Assembly (NCBI GenBank): GCA_020627535.1
Contig: JAHDGU010000002.1
Coordinates: forward strand, 393,342 to 457,341
DNA: 64,000 nt
Reading direction: 5' to 3'
From: Saprospiraceae bacterium
GTDB taxonomy: Bacteria; Bacteroidota; Bacteroidia; Chitinophagales; Saprospiraceae
Shown here: positions 42,283 through 52,076 of the stretch, in pieces
Layout of the letters: every line of letters begins with the position of its first letter
Numbering within the stretch: the first letter of the stretch is position 1
Made by a program: the position numbers and the translations under genes
The notes under the pieces: generated by a model
Told to the model about the DNA's origin: nothing
Seen by the model: the letters and a program-made list of their open reading frames with translations, nothing else
Database searches by the model: none

Positions 42283-43806
42283 ATGAATAAAAAACTACTC
42301 TTTATTGCTTCCATTGTTTCTCTAGGAGGATTCTTATTTGGTTTTGATGCCGCGGTGATATCTGGCGTGGTGCGATATGTGGATGTGCAATTTAATCTCA
42401 CTGATATTCAGCAAGGGTGGATCGTCAGTTCACCTACTCTTTCAGCCATGCTTGCGATGCTTCTGGCTGGGACCATTAGTGATTTTGTGGGACGCAAAAA
42501 AGTACTTATTTCTGTTGCGGCCTTGTATCTCATCTCGGCAGTATGGTCTGCCATGGCCATGGGATTTACTAGTCTTTTTCTGGCGAGGATGTTGGGTGGC
42601 TTAGCCTTTGGAGCAGCCTTGGTCTTGGCTCCTGTATATATAGCTGAAATTTCCCCTGCCAAGAGCAGAGGCAGACTCGTGTCGATCCAGCAATTGAATA
42701 TTGTACTTGGATTTTCGGTGGCATATTTCAGCAATTATATACTCTTCAGAACTTTGGGTGCCAGGTCCGAACTTGCAGACGGTGATGTATGGCGATATAT
42801 GCTAGGCATCGAGGCAATTCCTGCTCTTGTCTATCTCATATCCCTCTTGTTTTTGCCAGAGAGTCCAAGATGGCTGATGATGCAAGGAAAGACAGTAGAA
42901 GCAAAGTCAATCCTTAACGGCATCAGTGCTGATGATTCTGTCTTAGAGGAAATAAACCTACTAGATTCCAATGAGTCTCGCACTCGAGGTCAGATTTTCC
43001 AAGCATTGCTCTCTAAAGAAATGCGCATGGTCCTGGGCATCGGCATCATCCTAGCTATACTCCAACAGATCACAGGAGTGAATGCGATCTACTTCTATGC
43101 AACGACCATCTTCGAAGCCTCAGGCATTGGAGCTGATGCGTCATTTGCACAAGCGGTGATTGTGGGCATAGTCAATGTGGTATTCACCATTCTAGCTATG
43201 GCCTTGATTGATCGACTTGGTCGAAAAACACTTCTCATCATAGGTTGCATTGGTATTGCACTAAGCATGCTATTGACCTCATACGGATTTCGACAGGCGA
43301 GCTTCTCCCTCGACGACCAGCAAGTCAAAGAACTTTCTCTGGATAAGACTGGACTCAAAGCTATGCTAGGTGAGACGTATGAAGATGATGTGAGCTTCAG
43401 AGCGGCTCTCAAATCGGCTCTGAGTGCGGTAGACTATGAACGACATTCGAGCTCATTGATCAGTGGATCTATCGATATCAATGCCTGGCTGGTGCTCATC
43501 GGGATCTTGGGTTTTGTGGCATCATTTGCCATATCACTTGGTCCGGTGATGTGGGTCCTCCTCTCCGAGATTTTTCCCAATTGGATCAGAGGAGTTGCTA
43601 TCAGTGTGGTCGGATTCATCAATTCACTGACGAGTTGGTTGGTGCAATTTGTATTCCCGCTAGAACTGAGCGTACTCGGCAATAGTATGACCTATTTGAT
43701 CTACGCCATATTTGCAGGGATCGGATTACTATTGGTCCATAGATATATCCCAGAGACCAAAGGCAAGAGCCTAGAACAATTGGAAAAAGAACTAGTGTCA
43801 GCGTGA
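42283..43806 (+). CDS. Major facilitator sugar porter (xylose/glucose:H+ symporter type)
   Basis: A 507-residue inner-membrane sugar transporter with twelve predicted helices. Family marks: 'GGFLFGFDAAVISG' in TM1, 'DFVGRKK' and 'DRLGRKT' in loops 2-3 and 8-9, 'PESPRWLM' after TM6, 'QQITGVNAIYFYA' in TM7, and 'PETKGKSLEQLE' at the end. This is the sugar porter group including XylE. The QQxTGxN segment fits hexose or pentose binding. The GH43 gene begins at a GTG overlapping this stop (GTGA), so the pair is co-translated. Confidence 0.93.
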   Translation: MNKKLLFIASIVSLGGFLFGFDAAVISGVVRYVDVQFNLTDIQQGWIVSSPTLSAMLAMLLAGTISDFVGRKKVLISVAALYLISAVWSAMAMGFTSLFLARMLGGLAFGAALVLAPVYIAEISPAKSRGRLVSIQQLNIVLGFSVAYFSNYILFRTLGARSELADGDVWRYMLGIEAIPALVYLISLLFLPESPRWLMMQGKTVEAKSILNGISADDSVLEEINLLDSNESRTRGQIFQALLSKEMRMVLGIGIILAILQQITGVNAIYFYATTIFEASGIGADASFAQAVIVGIVNVVFTILAMALIDRLGRKTLLIIGCIGIALSMLLTSYGFRQASFSLDDQQVKELSLDKTGLKAMLGETYEDDVSFRAALKSALSAVDYERHSSSLISGSIDINAWLVLIGILGFVASFAISLGPVMWVLLSEIFPNWIRGVAISVVGFINSLTSWLVQFVFPLELSVLGNSMTYLIYAIFAGIGLLLVHRYIPETKGKSLEQLEKELVSA

Positions 43807-45380
43807 GCATACAAAATCCCATCATACGAGGATTCGCACCTGATCCCTCAATATTGCGCGTAGGAGAAGATTATTATATCGCATGCTCCAGCTTCGAGTG
43901 GTTTCCTGGCGTTCAAATATTTCACTCAAGAGATCTTGTAAACTGGGATATTCACAGCAGACCTCTCGATGAGACGCGACTCCTCAATCTCAGAGGTGTC
44001 CCCGATAGTGGCGGAGTATGGGCTCCTTGCTTGAGTCACGATGATGAACTATTCCATCTAGTCTTTAGCAATGTGAAGTCGTTTCAAGGTGTATGGAAAG
44101 ATACACCTAACTACTTGACCACTAGTAGCTCTATAGATGGACCATGGAGCGACCCCATCTATCTTGGCAGCGCGGGCTTTGATGGTTCTCTTTTTCACGA
44201 TACAGATGATCGAAAGTGGTACTTGAGCATGGAGACAGATCACCGAGAAGGAAAGTTCTTTGGCGGTATCATCATGCAAGAATACTTTCCAGAAAATAAG
44301 TCACTTGGAGGCCCTATTCATAAGCTCACTGAGGGTACTGACCTTGGATGTACTGAAGGGCCTCATTTATACAAAATCAATGATTACTATCATCTCATCT
44401 TAGCAGAAGGTGGCACAGAATATCTTCATGCCGTGACTTGGATGCGATCTAAAAATATCCTGGGACCATACGAGCTTCATCCCAACAATCCTATCGTGAC
44501 TGCAGCACATCATCCTAGGCACCCTCTGCAAAAAACCGGTCATGGTGATATCATTCAATCATCTGATGGAAAATGGTATATCACCTATCTCTGTGCTAGA
44601 CCACTCACTACAAGAGGGCGATGCATCACGGGTAGAGAAACTGCGCTAGAAGAATTAGTATGGCGCGACGGATGGCCTTACCTAAAAAATGGTCATAAGC
44701 TTACACGCCAAGAAATCCCAAGTGATACACAGATAAAAGCAAAACCAACCCTAAAGCACTACTGTTTTCAAGATGGACAATTTCCACTTGATTTTCAAAA
44801 TCTGAGAATTCCCATGTCTATTGACTGGTGCGAAATGACAACAGAAGGAATGATCCTGTATGGACAAGACAGTCTTTCTAGTCTTCTGGATCAGAGTTTG
44901 ATCGCCCGAAGGATCACGGAGCACAGAACTAAAAGCTCTGTGCAAATCTCCTGTCAGCCTGAGCACTTTCAGCACATGGCAGGACTGGTATTGTACTACA
45001 ACACCTATCACTGGATATATTGCTTCGTCAGCGCGAACGACAAGGGCGATAGCTGTCTACAAGTTTTGATCTGTGATAAATACAAGATCAGCGAACTCCT
45101 CACAACTCCAATCGTCCTACCTGACTCCAATGATCTAAAACTGGAAGTGGTGTGGAAGAAGAAATGGGCCCAATTCTTCTATTCAATTGGAGACAACAGT
45201 ACGAAAAAAATAGGCCCACCAGTTGATGCCAGCATCCTATCTGATGACTATGTCTGTGATGCCAAAGTGAGATATAGGCCAGCATTTACTTGTGCCTTTG
45301 TGGGTATGGCGTGCCAAGATCTCAGAGACAAAAAATTTCAAGCCCGTTTCAAAAATTTCACCTATGAAATTCTTCCTTAG
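43803..45380 (+). CDS. GH43 beta-xylosidase/arabinofuranosidase (GTG start)
   Basis: A 525-residue glycoside hydrolase without a signal peptide, so probably cytoplasmic. Catalytic residues of the five-blade propeller are seen: Asp14 in 'FAPDPSI' (base), Asp127 in 'SAGFDGSLF', and Glu185 in 'TEGPHLYK' (acid). A C-terminal beta-sandwich (about 330-525, 'HYCFQDGQFPLDFQNLR') completes the subfamily 11-like layout, typical of beta-1,4-xylosidases that take short oligosaccharides. The GTG overlaps the transporter stop, and the GH26 gene starts within its last 17 bp. The three genes therefore form one cassette. Confidence 0.9.
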   Translation: MSIQNPIIRGFAPDPSILRVGEDYYIACSSFEWFPGVQIFHSRDLVNWDIHSRPLDETRLLNLRGVPDSGGVWAPCLSHDDELFHLVFSNVKSFQGVWKDTPNYLTTSSSIDGPWSDPIYLGSAGFDGSLFHDTDDRKWYLSMETDHREGKFFGGIIMQEYFPENKSLGGPIHKLTEGTDLGCTEGPHLYKINDYYHLILAEGGTEYLHAVTWMRSKNILGPYELHPNNPIVTAAHHPRHPLQKTGHGDIIQSSDGKWYITYLCARPLTTRGRCITGRETALEELVWRDGWPYLKNGHKLTRQEIPSDTQIKAKPTLKHYCFQDGQFPLDFQNLRIPMSIDWCEMTTEGMILYGQDSLSSLLDQSLIARRITEHRTKSSVQISCQPEHFQHMAGLVLYYNTYHWIYCFVSANDKGDSCLQVLICDKYKISELLTTPIVLPDSNDLKLEVVWKKKWAQFFYSIGDNSTKKIGPPVDASILSDDYVCDAKVRYRPAFTCAFVGMACQDLRDKKFQARFKNFTYEILP

Positions 45381-46464
45381 TCTAGTTACCCAAATTACAT
45401 TTTTAGTCTTGTGTGCTTCATGCACTAGTACAGAAGATCATAAAATACAAGATGACCCCGCATCATCTACAAAGCAACCGGTTAAAACATATATTCCAGA
45501 TGATGGAAAGTGCCTTGTATTCATTGGGCAAGAGTTAGATGCAATAGGTGGAGTAGGTCAATGGTCCGACGGCTATCTGGATCACTTTGATCGCCCTTAT
45601 GGCTTTACAATGTATACTGATCTCATGCCCGGAACAGAGTCTTTTGGCTTTACACATCGTGGCCTTGATGGATTGAGAACTACTGATAACTGGGGAGACG
45701 GACCAAGCAATATGAGTATTCAACTTGGCGATCCAGATTATGCTGGCATGGCGCTAGCCATTGGCCTAGATCTGAAAGGAGGGCATGAGGATAGAGTAGC
45801 TGCAGGTGAACATGATAGTCTCATTTCTAGTTTGGGTCAATTTCTTACTCAGCACAGTACTAGAGAGATCTATCTGAGAATAGGCTACGAATTTGACGGT
45901 CATGGATGGAACAATTACGACGCTGAAAATTATATCAAAGCATATCGCCGCATCAAAGACAAACTAGACGACATGGGTCTAAAAAACATCCAATATGTCT
46001 GGCAGTCAAAAGGGCGAGGAGTAAAAGTAGAAGAACTAGATGCGTACTATCCAGGAGATGACTACGTGGACTGGACAGGTTTTTCGTTTTTTGCCGCCGA
46101 CAATGAAAACCACCCCATGATTGAATATTCCCGGAAGCTCGGTAAGCCACTTTTCATTGCTGAGGCGACACCAATACTGGTCGCAGCGGATAGCGATGAC
46201 GGTGCTGCCCTTGATTTCAGACAGGAAGCAGATTGCCAAAAAGCCTGGGATGAGTGGTTCATTCCATTTTTCCGTTGCATAGAATCAAATCAAGATGTGA
46301 TTAAAGCAATCTCCTATATCAATTGCAATTGGAGATCACATGTCATGTGGGAGGAAATTCCTTATTTTGATGAGCTTGATGTGAGACTTCAGCTGCATCC
46401 TTGGATCAAGGCGAAGTGGGAAGAAAAGATGAGTGAGGAGAGGTATGTATTGGCAGATAATTAG
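45364..46464 (+). CDS. GH26 endo-hydrolase lipoprotein (xylanase or mannanase)
   Basis: A 366-residue lipoprotein (signal 'FLSLVTQITFLVLCASC'). I chose the ATG at 45364, inside the end of the GH43 gene, because it opens the signal. The GH26 (beta/alpha)8 fold is suggested by 'YLRIGYEFDGHGWNNYD' with acid/base Glu176, and by 'PLFIAEATPI' with nucleophile Glu267. The 'RIGYEFDG' and 'AEATP' surroundings differ from the 'HEMNG' and 'SEFG' of typical mannanases and look nearer to beta-1,3-xylanases, but this is from memory and not an alignment. With a cytoplasmic GH43 and a pentose-type porter this suggests extracellular or surface cutting of xylan. Confidence 0.8.
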   Translation: MKFFLSLVTQITFLVLCASCTSTEDHKIQDDPASSTKQPVKTYIPDDGKCLVFIGQELDAIGGVGQWSDGYLDHFDRPYGFTMYTDLMPGTESFGFTHRGLDGLRTTDNWGDGPSNMSIQLGDPDYAGMALAIGLDLKGGHEDRVAAGEHDSLISSLGQFLTQHSTREIYLRIGYEFDGHGWNNYDAENYIKAYRRIKDKLDDMGLKNIQYVWQSKGRGVKVEELDAYYPGDDYVDWTGFSFFAADNENHPMIEYSRKLGKPLFIAEATPILVAADSDDGAALDFRQEADCQKAWDEWFIPFFRCIESNQDVIKAISYINCNWRSHVMWEEIPYFDELDVRLQLHPWIKAKWEEKMSEERYVLADN

Positions 46465-46537
46465 ATGTCAATCCTTAAGACAAAAAAGTCCAGTGCGTAT
46501 GAAGAGGATTTTATTTCATCTGATGATAAACTGATAC

Positions 46538-48160
46538 CTAGTCCAAACTTTTGAGATACTCATCAATATACTCTTGATCCAGCTTCTTACCATCAAGATA
46601 TTTTTCTCTCAAGCCGTATAACTGCTCCTTCATTTCCATAACAACATTGGCGAATGCAGGATCCGAATATATGTTCTTCATCTCATTGGGATCATTCTTC
46701 CTATCATATAGCTCCCACTCATCCACATCATAGTAAAAATGAGCCAGCTTATAATCTTTGCTCACGATACCATAGTGCCGCTTGACCATATGCACGGAAG
46801 GATACTCATAGTAGTGATAGTATACAGCATCACGATTCCAACCAGATCCTTGAGATGTCATTAAAGGCATGAGACTTTCTCCTTGCATATCAGATGGAGC
46901 GGTGATTCCGGCAACATCGAGAAGCGTCTGGGCGAAGTCTAAATTCTGGACCATCTCGTCCTCAACTGACCCTGCCTCAATCACCTCTGGCCATCTCATC
47001 ATCAAAGGCGTCTTAAAAGACTCATCATAGATAAATCGTTTGTCAAACCACCCATGTTCTCCCAAGAAAAACCCCTGATCTGAGGTATAAATTACTAAGG
47101 TGGTCTCAGCCAATCCAGTTTCATCAAGATAGTCTAGCAGACGTCCCACGTTGTCATCAACAGAAGATATAGTTCCAAGATAGTCCTGCATATACCGCTG
47201 ATACTTCCACCTCATCTTTTCTTCGTTGGTCATGGACGTCCAATTTTCACGAAAAAAATCATTGATCGAATCCAAAGTTGGTAGGTACTCTTGTCTTTGT
47301 TCCTCAGTTGCACGTCCAAAGGGTCCATAAAAACCATTATTGTATTCCTCGACTTCTGGCAGCACACTGCCCATTGCATGAATGGTCTCAGGATAGATCT
47401 TGCTGTCATGATTGTACATCATGTGGCTCAAAAGATTCATCTCAGCCGTCGCCGCGGCAACTCCACGATGCTCATACTTGTCAAATAAGGACTCTGGCTC
47501 CGGAAAACTCTTCTTAGAAAACTCCCTAAACTTATCAGCTCTTGGCCACCAAGGTCTATGAGGTGCTTTGTGCAAATACATCATCATAAATGGCTCTTCT
47601 CCTTGCGCCTCTTGATCTAACCAGTCCAATGTAAGGTCCGTAATGATATCTGTCACATAGCCCTCGATATTTACTGTATCACCAGAAGTATTAATAAAAT
47701 CCGGATTGATATAATTTCCTTGACCTGGTAATATCATAAACTCATCCACACCCTTTGGACTATTCCCAAAGTGGAGCTTCCCAAACATTGCGGTCTTGTA
47801 ACCACTAGACTGAAAGAGCTGTGGAAAAGTCAGCTGCAAGGTGTCAAAAGGAAAGTAATTATCAACCTTACCATGGATGTGACAGTGCTTCCCTGTCAAT
47901 ATAGTTGCTCGCGAAGGAGCGCATATTGAATTAGTGACGCAAGCATTACGGAAGAGCATTCCTTCGTCAGCGATACGATCGATGTTAGGAGTTTGAATCA
48001 ATCGATCATCGTAGGCACTGATTGCCTGATACACATGGTCATCAGACATGATAAAAATCACATTGGGTCTAGATTTTTGAATCTCTTTTTCCTCAGGCCC
48101 ACAGGAGGATAGGACGCAGAACATGCACCATGAAAAGACTAGTGATACTGACTTCAACAC
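46538..48160 (-). CDS. Type I (S1) formylglycine-dependent sulfatase lipoprotein
   Basis: A 540-residue sulfatase. The lipobox is 'FCVLSSC' (Cys20). The formylglycine motif is 'CAPSR' at 80-84 followed by 'ATILTGK', so an anaerobic- or FGE-type maturase is needed elsewhere in the genome. Metal ligands include 'SDD' (39-41). 'IYTSDQGFFLGEHGWFDKRF' is also typical. Such enzymes remove sulfate from algal or animal polysaccharides. It converges on GH26 and starts 32 bp after the end of the paa operon, in the same direction, so read-through is possible but its function points to glycan use. Confidence 0.92.
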   Translation of the reverse strand: MLKSVSLVFSWCMFCVLSSCGPEEKEIQKSRPNVIFIMSDDHVYQAISAYDDRLIQTPNIDRIADEGMLFRNACVTNSICAPSRATILTGKHCHIHGKVDNYFPFDTLQLTFPQLFQSSGYKTAMFGKLHFGNSPKGVDEFMILPGQGNYINPDFINTSGDTVNIEGYVTDIITDLTLDWLDQEAQGEEPFMMMYLHKAPHRPWWPRADKFREFSKKSFPEPESLFDKYEHRGVAAATAEMNLLSHMMYNHDSKIYPETIHAMGSVLPEVEEYNNGFYGPFGRATEEQRQEYLPTLDSINDFFRENWTSMTNEEKMRWKYQRYMQDYLGTISSVDDNVGRLLDYLDETGLAETTLVIYTSDQGFFLGEHGWFDKRFIYDESFKTPLMMRWPEVIEAGSVEDEMVQNLDFAQTLLDVAGITAPSDMQGESLMPLMTSQGSGWNRDAVYYHYYEYPSVHMVKRHYGIVSKDYKLAHFYYDVDEWELYDRKNDPNEMKNIYSDPAFANVVMEMKEQLYGLREKYLDGKKLDQEYIDEYLKSLD

Positions 48161-48192
48161 AATAAGTTTGCGATGAAAATAGCACGATTTAT

Positions 48193-48969
48193 CTACTCTC
48201 CTGTAAAGTTAGCCTCTCTCTTTTCCCGAAAGGCAGCAATTCCTTCTTGGCTGTCTCTGGTGGCAAAGGCGACTGCCTGGATCTGCTTCTCGATGGCACA
48301 TTGATTTTCTAAACTGTTTTCAAAGGTGCGATTAATAGCACGTTTGATGAATCCCAGACCCTTGGTCGGCATCTTGGCCAGTCTGTAGGCGATGGCCTCA
48401 CTCTTCTCTACGAACTCGTCTGCCGTGAAGACCTGATAGATCATATTCATGCGCTCGGCTTCCTCAGCACTCACCTGATCTGCGAGCATCATCAGCGGTA
48501 CTGCTTTTCCTACACCAACAAGTCGCGGCAGTGTCCAAGTACCACCTGTATCTGGTATCAATCCAATCTTGCTAAAGGCCTGCATGAAGCTCGCTTTATC
48601 ACTGGCCACCACAATATCGCAGCATAGGGCCAGATTGGCTCCTGCTCCAGCTGCGATGCCATTCACTGCCGCAACCACTGGTTTCTCCAGTTCACGGATT
48701 TTCTTGACGATGGGATTCCAATGATATTCCACGATGTGATCGATCGGGTGACCACCTTCTCGCATCACTTCCTCTAGATCTTGCCCAGCGCAAAAGGCCT
48801 TACCAGCGCCGGTGATGTATACGGCTCTGACGTCCTTTTCTTGGCAGCGATCTAGTACTTCTTGGAGCGCTTTGGCAAGCTCCTCAGTGACAGCATTATA
48901 TTTATCGGCACGATTCAAGGTGATGAATCCAACACCTTCTTTAATTTCGAAATTGACGATTTCTGACAT
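48193..48969 (-). CDS. paaG: Enoyl-CoA hydratase/isomerase PaaG (1,2-epoxyphenylacetyl-CoA isomerase)
   Basis: About 258 residues, crotonase fold. It converts the ring epoxide of phenylacetyl-CoA to the oxepin-CoA, the substrate of PaaZ. The oxyanion-hole segments are 'AFCAGQDLEEV' and 'GIAAGAGANLALCCDIVVAS'; 'DTGGTWTLPRLVGVGKA' and the Asp near 'LIPDTGG' match PaaG. I chose the Met at 48969, which shares TAATG with the paaD stop; a longer start at 48978 is also possible. It is the last gene of the paa operon. Confidence 0.88.
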   Translation of the reverse strand: MSEIVNFEIKEGVGFITLNRADKYNAVTEELAKALQEVLDRCQEKDVRAVYITGAGKAFCAGQDLEEVMREGGHPIDHIVEYHWNPIVKKIRELEKPVVAAVNGIAAGAGANLALCCDIVVASDKASFMQAFSKIGLIPDTGGTWTLPRLVGVGKAVPLMMLADQVSAEEAERMNMIYQVFTADEFVEKSEAIAYRLAKMPTKGLGFIKRAINRTFENSLENQCAIEKQIQAVAFATRDSQEGIAAFREKREANFTGE

Positions 48970-49475
48970 TAGTGACATTTAAAATAATCGAAAGGCTCCT
49001 TGCAGTCCAGACACCGATATAGTGCCTTGCAAGAAGTGCTTCCAAATTGAGAGATACATTCTGTATTTGTTGATTCACATCTCGGACACTCAAGCAATTG
49101 TTGATCACCAAATAATTTGAATTGATGTGGACTGGCTTGTGGAGGGGCTATGCCGTATTCTTTGAGTTTTTTGCGCCCTGCTTCGCTCATCCAGTCGGTG
49201 GTCCAAGCCGGCTCGAGTACAGTATTGATGCGATAGTTTTTGATACCACGAGCATCCAGTGTCAATCGGATGTTGGCCTCGATCATATTCATGGCAGGGC
49301 ATCCGCTGTAGGTCGGTGTGATATCGATCTGCCAAATATCCTCCACATTCTCGATGCTACGGACTATACCAAGATCCAATATGGTCAACACAGGAACTTC
49401 TGGATCACAGACCGTCTCTAGAGCTTGCATGACCCTCTGACGACCCACTCTTAGCTGAGTACTACCACTTTGCAT
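48969..49475 (-). CDS. paaD: Phenylacetyl-CoA epoxidase subunit PaaD
   Basis: A protein of 168 residues from the chosen ATG (49475). It has a MIP18/DUF59 domain ('METVCDPEVPVLTILDLGIVR'-like, here 'LETVCDPEVPVLTILDLGIV'), used in Fe-S cluster maturation, and a C-terminal zinc-ribbon-like Cys cluster ('CPRCEST', 'CKALYRCLDCKEPFDYFKCH'). PaaD is needed for epoxidase function. The chosen start overlaps paaC by 14 bp; 37 further upstream codons in frame are not family-like. Confidence 0.9.
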   Translation of the reverse strand: MQSGSTQLRVGRQRVMQALETVCDPEVPVLTILDLGIVRSIENVEDIWQIDITPTYSGCPAMNMIEANIRLTLDARGIKNYRINTVLEPAWTTDWMSEAGRKKLKEYGIAPPQASPHQFKLFGDQQLLECPRCESTNTECISQFGSTSCKALYRCLDCKEPFDYFKCH

Positions 49476-50214
49476 TGGGATAAGTCCTTTGCATGTATTG
49501 TAGATCCGCCAATATATACCCCATCTGCTCCGTATGAATACCCTCTTTTCCTCCGCGCTGCGCATACACTTCTTCTGGGAAGTCAAGCGTTGCTCGTTGG
49601 ATAATTTCTTCTCGCATTTTTTTCACGGCTTTCGCCAAAATGCTCGGATCTGTGATCACATTATTTTTGACAAGCTCTTCTTCGTATTCACTCGACACAA
49701 AGCACTCATCAGCATAGTACCAAAGGTCATTTAATGCGGTCTGCATTTTTTGATGACTGATTTCTGTACCATCGCCCAGTCTGATCATCCATTCACTACT
49801 CCACTTGAGATGATATTGGACTTCTTTGAAGGACTTTTGGGCGACAGCCCTCAAATCTTGATCACTGCTATCCATCAGATCAGATAACAAAGCGTGATGA
49901 TAGCTATCCCACAAAAACTGTCGTACTACCGTGTAGGCAAAGTCTTGATTTTCTTGCTCTAGCAAGAGTAGATTTCTGTATTGGCGTATGTCTCTCAGAT
50001 ACGCGAGATCATCTTCCGTGATATCTGCCTCATCGAGTCGCGCTCTGAGCTGATACCAGTTGCGCGCTTGTCCGATGAGATCAAGAGCAATATTGCTCAT
50101 GGCGATGTCTTGCTCGAGTACTGGGCCATGGCCACACCACTCAGACAATCTGTGACCCAATATTAAGGCATTGTCTGCAAGATGTAGGATGTATTTTTTC
50201 TTGGAATCAGACAT
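49462..50214 (-). CDS. paaC: Phenylacetyl-CoA epoxidase subunit PaaC
   Basis: A 250-residue ferritin-like helical structural subunit of the PaaABCE ring epoxidase; it lacks a complete diiron site and binds PaaA. The typical 'LADNALILGHRLSEWCGHGPVLEQDIAMSNIALDLIGQARNWY' opening and 'YYADECF', 'GIHTEQMGYILADLQYMQRTYPNAKW' end are seen. It starts 5 bp after paaB. Two mini-hairpin family copies lie within (49627-49636 and 49839-49850). Confidence 0.93.
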   Translation of the reverse strand: MSDSKKKYILHLADNALILGHRLSEWCGHGPVLEQDIAMSNIALDLIGQARNWYQLRARLDEADITEDDLAYLRDIRQYRNLLLLEQENQDFAYTVVRQFLWDSYHHALLSDLMDSSDQDLRAVAQKSFKEVQYHLKWSSEWMIRLGDGTEISHQKMQTALNDLWYYADECFVSSEYEEELVKNNVITDPSILAKAVKKMREEIIQRATLDFPEEVYAQRGGKEGIHTEQMGYILADLQYMQRTYPNAKW

Positions 50215-50219
50215 AGTGA

Positions 50220-50507
50220 TTACATATGTTCTAAGCCATCTGGCAAGTCATAAAATGTGGGGTGGCGATAAACTTTATTAGCAGCTGGCTCGAATAGTGG
50301 ACCTTGATCCTCTGGGTTCGACGCGACGATTTTGCTCGATTCTACCACCCATATACTGATACCCTCACTGCGACGTGTGTAGACGTCTCTAGCATTGCTC
50401 ATTGCCATTTCCGCATCAGCGGCATGAAGACTACCGACATGCTTGTGACTGAGTCCATTTCTGCTGCGGATAAATATCTCCCAGAGCGGCCATTCTTGAT
50501 TGATCAT
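50220..50507 (-). CDS. paaB: Phenylacetyl-CoA epoxidase subunit PaaB
   Basis: A 95-residue small subunit. 'WPLWEIFIRSRNGLSHKHVGSLHAADAEMAMSNARDVYTRRSEGISIWVV' is the standard PaaB sequence style. It bridges the PaaA-PaaC heterodimers to the reductase. Located 10 bp after paaA and 5 bp before paaC. Confidence 0.94.
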   Translation of the reverse strand: MINQEWPLWEIFIRSRNGLSHKHVGSLHAADAEMAMSNARDVYTRRSEGISIWVVESSKIVASNPEDQGPLFEPAANKVYRHPTFYDLPDGLEHM

Positions 50508-50517
50508 GACGATTGAA

Positions 50518-51471
50518 TTAACTGGCGATTTTTTGTGCTTGTTTTCTCTCGCTTTGCTTTTTGGCGAAAGCCATAGCTGCGTCTCTCACCCATGCACCAT
50601 TTTCATGGGCATCGATACGTGCTTTGAGTCGCTGGCGATTGCAAGGACCATCACCTTTGACCACTCTCCAAAACTCATCCCAGTCAATCTTGCCAAAATC
50701 ATAGTGCCCTCTCTCTTCGTTCCATTTGAGATCGCGATCGGGAATCGTCACATTGAGAATTTTCGCCTGCTCTACACAGACATCCACAAATTTTTGACGG
50801 AGCTCGTCATTGCTGAAGCGCTTGATCTTCCATGCCATCGACTGCTGACTGTGCGGAGAATCTGCATCATTGGGACCAAACATCATCATAGACGGCCACC
50901 ACCAGCGATTGACACTTTCCTGGAGCATTTCTCTTTGCTCCCTATTGCCTCGACTGAGCGTCAATAATATTTCAAATCCCTGTCGCTGATGAAAACTCTC
51001 TTCCTTGCATACACGCACCATAGCACGTGCATAAGGGCCATAGCTGCATCGGCAAAGCGGCACCTGATTCATGATAGCGGCACCATCCACAAGCCAGCCA
51101 ATGGTGCCCATATCGGCCCAAGTGAGTGTAGGATAATTAAATATATTGGAGTATTTGGCTGTACCGTCATGGAGCTGCTCGATCATCTCATCACGTGAGA
51201 TACCCAGTGTCTCTGCTGCAGCGTACAGATACAATCCATGACCAGCTTCATCTTGAACCTTGGCGAGGAGTGCAGCTTTACGTCTGAGGCTCGGTGCACG
51301 CGTAATCCAATTGCCCTCTGGAAGCATCCCGACAATCTCACTGTGTGCGTGCTGAGAGATTTGACGGATCAGTGTCTTCCGATACTTTTCCGGCATCCAG
51401 TCCTTGGGTTCAATTCTCTCTTCCCGATCGATACGATCTTGAAATCTCTGCTCTAAGCTCTCCGTTTTCAT
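50518..51471 (-). CDS. paaA: Phenylacetyl-CoA epoxidase catalytic subunit PaaA
   Basis: A 317-residue diiron catalytic subunit that inserts one oxygen atom into phenylacetyl-CoA to make the 1,2-epoxide. Ferritin-like metal ligands can be seen in 'QDEAGHG' (Glu-x2-His) and '[11 protein letters not shown]' (Glu and Glu-x2-His). The C-terminal '[17 protein letters not shown]' is also diagnostic. The ATG shares TGATG with the tetR stop, giving tight coupling to the regulator. Confidence 0.95.
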   Translation of the reverse strand: MKTESLEQRFQDRIDREERIEPKDWMPEKYRKTLIRQISQHAHSEIVGMLPEGNWITRAPSLRRKAALLAKVQDEAGHGLYLYAAAETLGISRDEMIEQLHDGTAKYSNIFNYPTLTWADMGTIGWLVDGAAIMNQVPLCRCSYGPYARAMVRVCKEESFHQRQGFEILLTLSRGNREQREMLQESVNRWWWPSMMMFGPNDADSPHSQQSMAWKIKRFSNDELRQKFVDVCVEQAKILNVTIPDRDLKWNEERGHYDFGKIDWDEFWRVVKGDGPCNRQRLKARIDAHENGAWVRDAAMAFAKKQSERKQAQKIAS

Positions 51472-52076
51472 CAGCTTGATTTTTTGATTCCTTGTAGAAT
51501 TATTTCTGGTATATATTTTCTCATTTTTTCTTCATTCATGTCATAGGATCTCTGCTGCTTCTTGTCTGCATAGCGATAGATCCATTTGAGAGAAGAAAAA
51601 AGAATTTCCTTGATCATATGTACAGGGGCTGTAATCAAAGCGCCCTCTTGCATTCCAGCTTCCAATATTCGCTGGATATGGCCTTCATATTTTTTCCTAG
51701 ACTCGATAAATTCTTTGAGCTCTATTTTCTCTAGATGCTTCCATTCGTCATTAAATACCACTAGAGAGCTCGGATATTGTAGCGCAATACTGATATGCAA
51801 TTGAATCACTTGTGCCAACTGCTCTACGGTGGATAAATCCTGTGCCAAAATGATATCTAGCCCATCGCTGAAGAGCTCCGCGCTTTCGGAGCAGATGGTA
51901 CTCAGAAGTTCTTGTTTGCTACTGATATGACTGTACAGACTGGACACTTCCACACCGACCTCCTTGGCCAAAGCACGCATAGATGTAGCGCCATATCCTA
52001 AATTTGAAAATAATTTGGCGGCAGCCTCGTGGATCTCTTGCGATCTTGCTGTGCGATATGTGCTTGTCGTGATCAT
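51471..52076 (-). CDS. TetR-family regulator within the paa operon (PaaR-like)
   Basis: A 201-residue TetR protein. The N-terminal HTH is '[44 protein letters not shown]', followed by an all-helix ligand domain. By location it is a likely repressor of the paa genes, released by phenylacetyl-CoA as in PaaR of other bacteria. The start overlaps the paaE stop by 4 bp (ATGA) and its stop overlaps the paaA start, so it is made in step with the enzymes. A palindromic TetR-like site stands upstream of paaE. Confidence 0.87.
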   Translation of the reverse strand: MITTSTYRTARSQEIHEAAAKLFSNLGYGATSMRALAKEVGVEVSSLYSHISSKQELLSTICSESAELFSDGLDIILAQDLSTVEQLAQVIQLHISIALQYPSSLVVFNDEWKHLEKIELKEFIESRKKYEGHIQRILEAGMQEGALITAPVHMIKEILFSSLKWIYRYADKKQQRSYDMNEEKMRKYIPEIILQGIKKSS

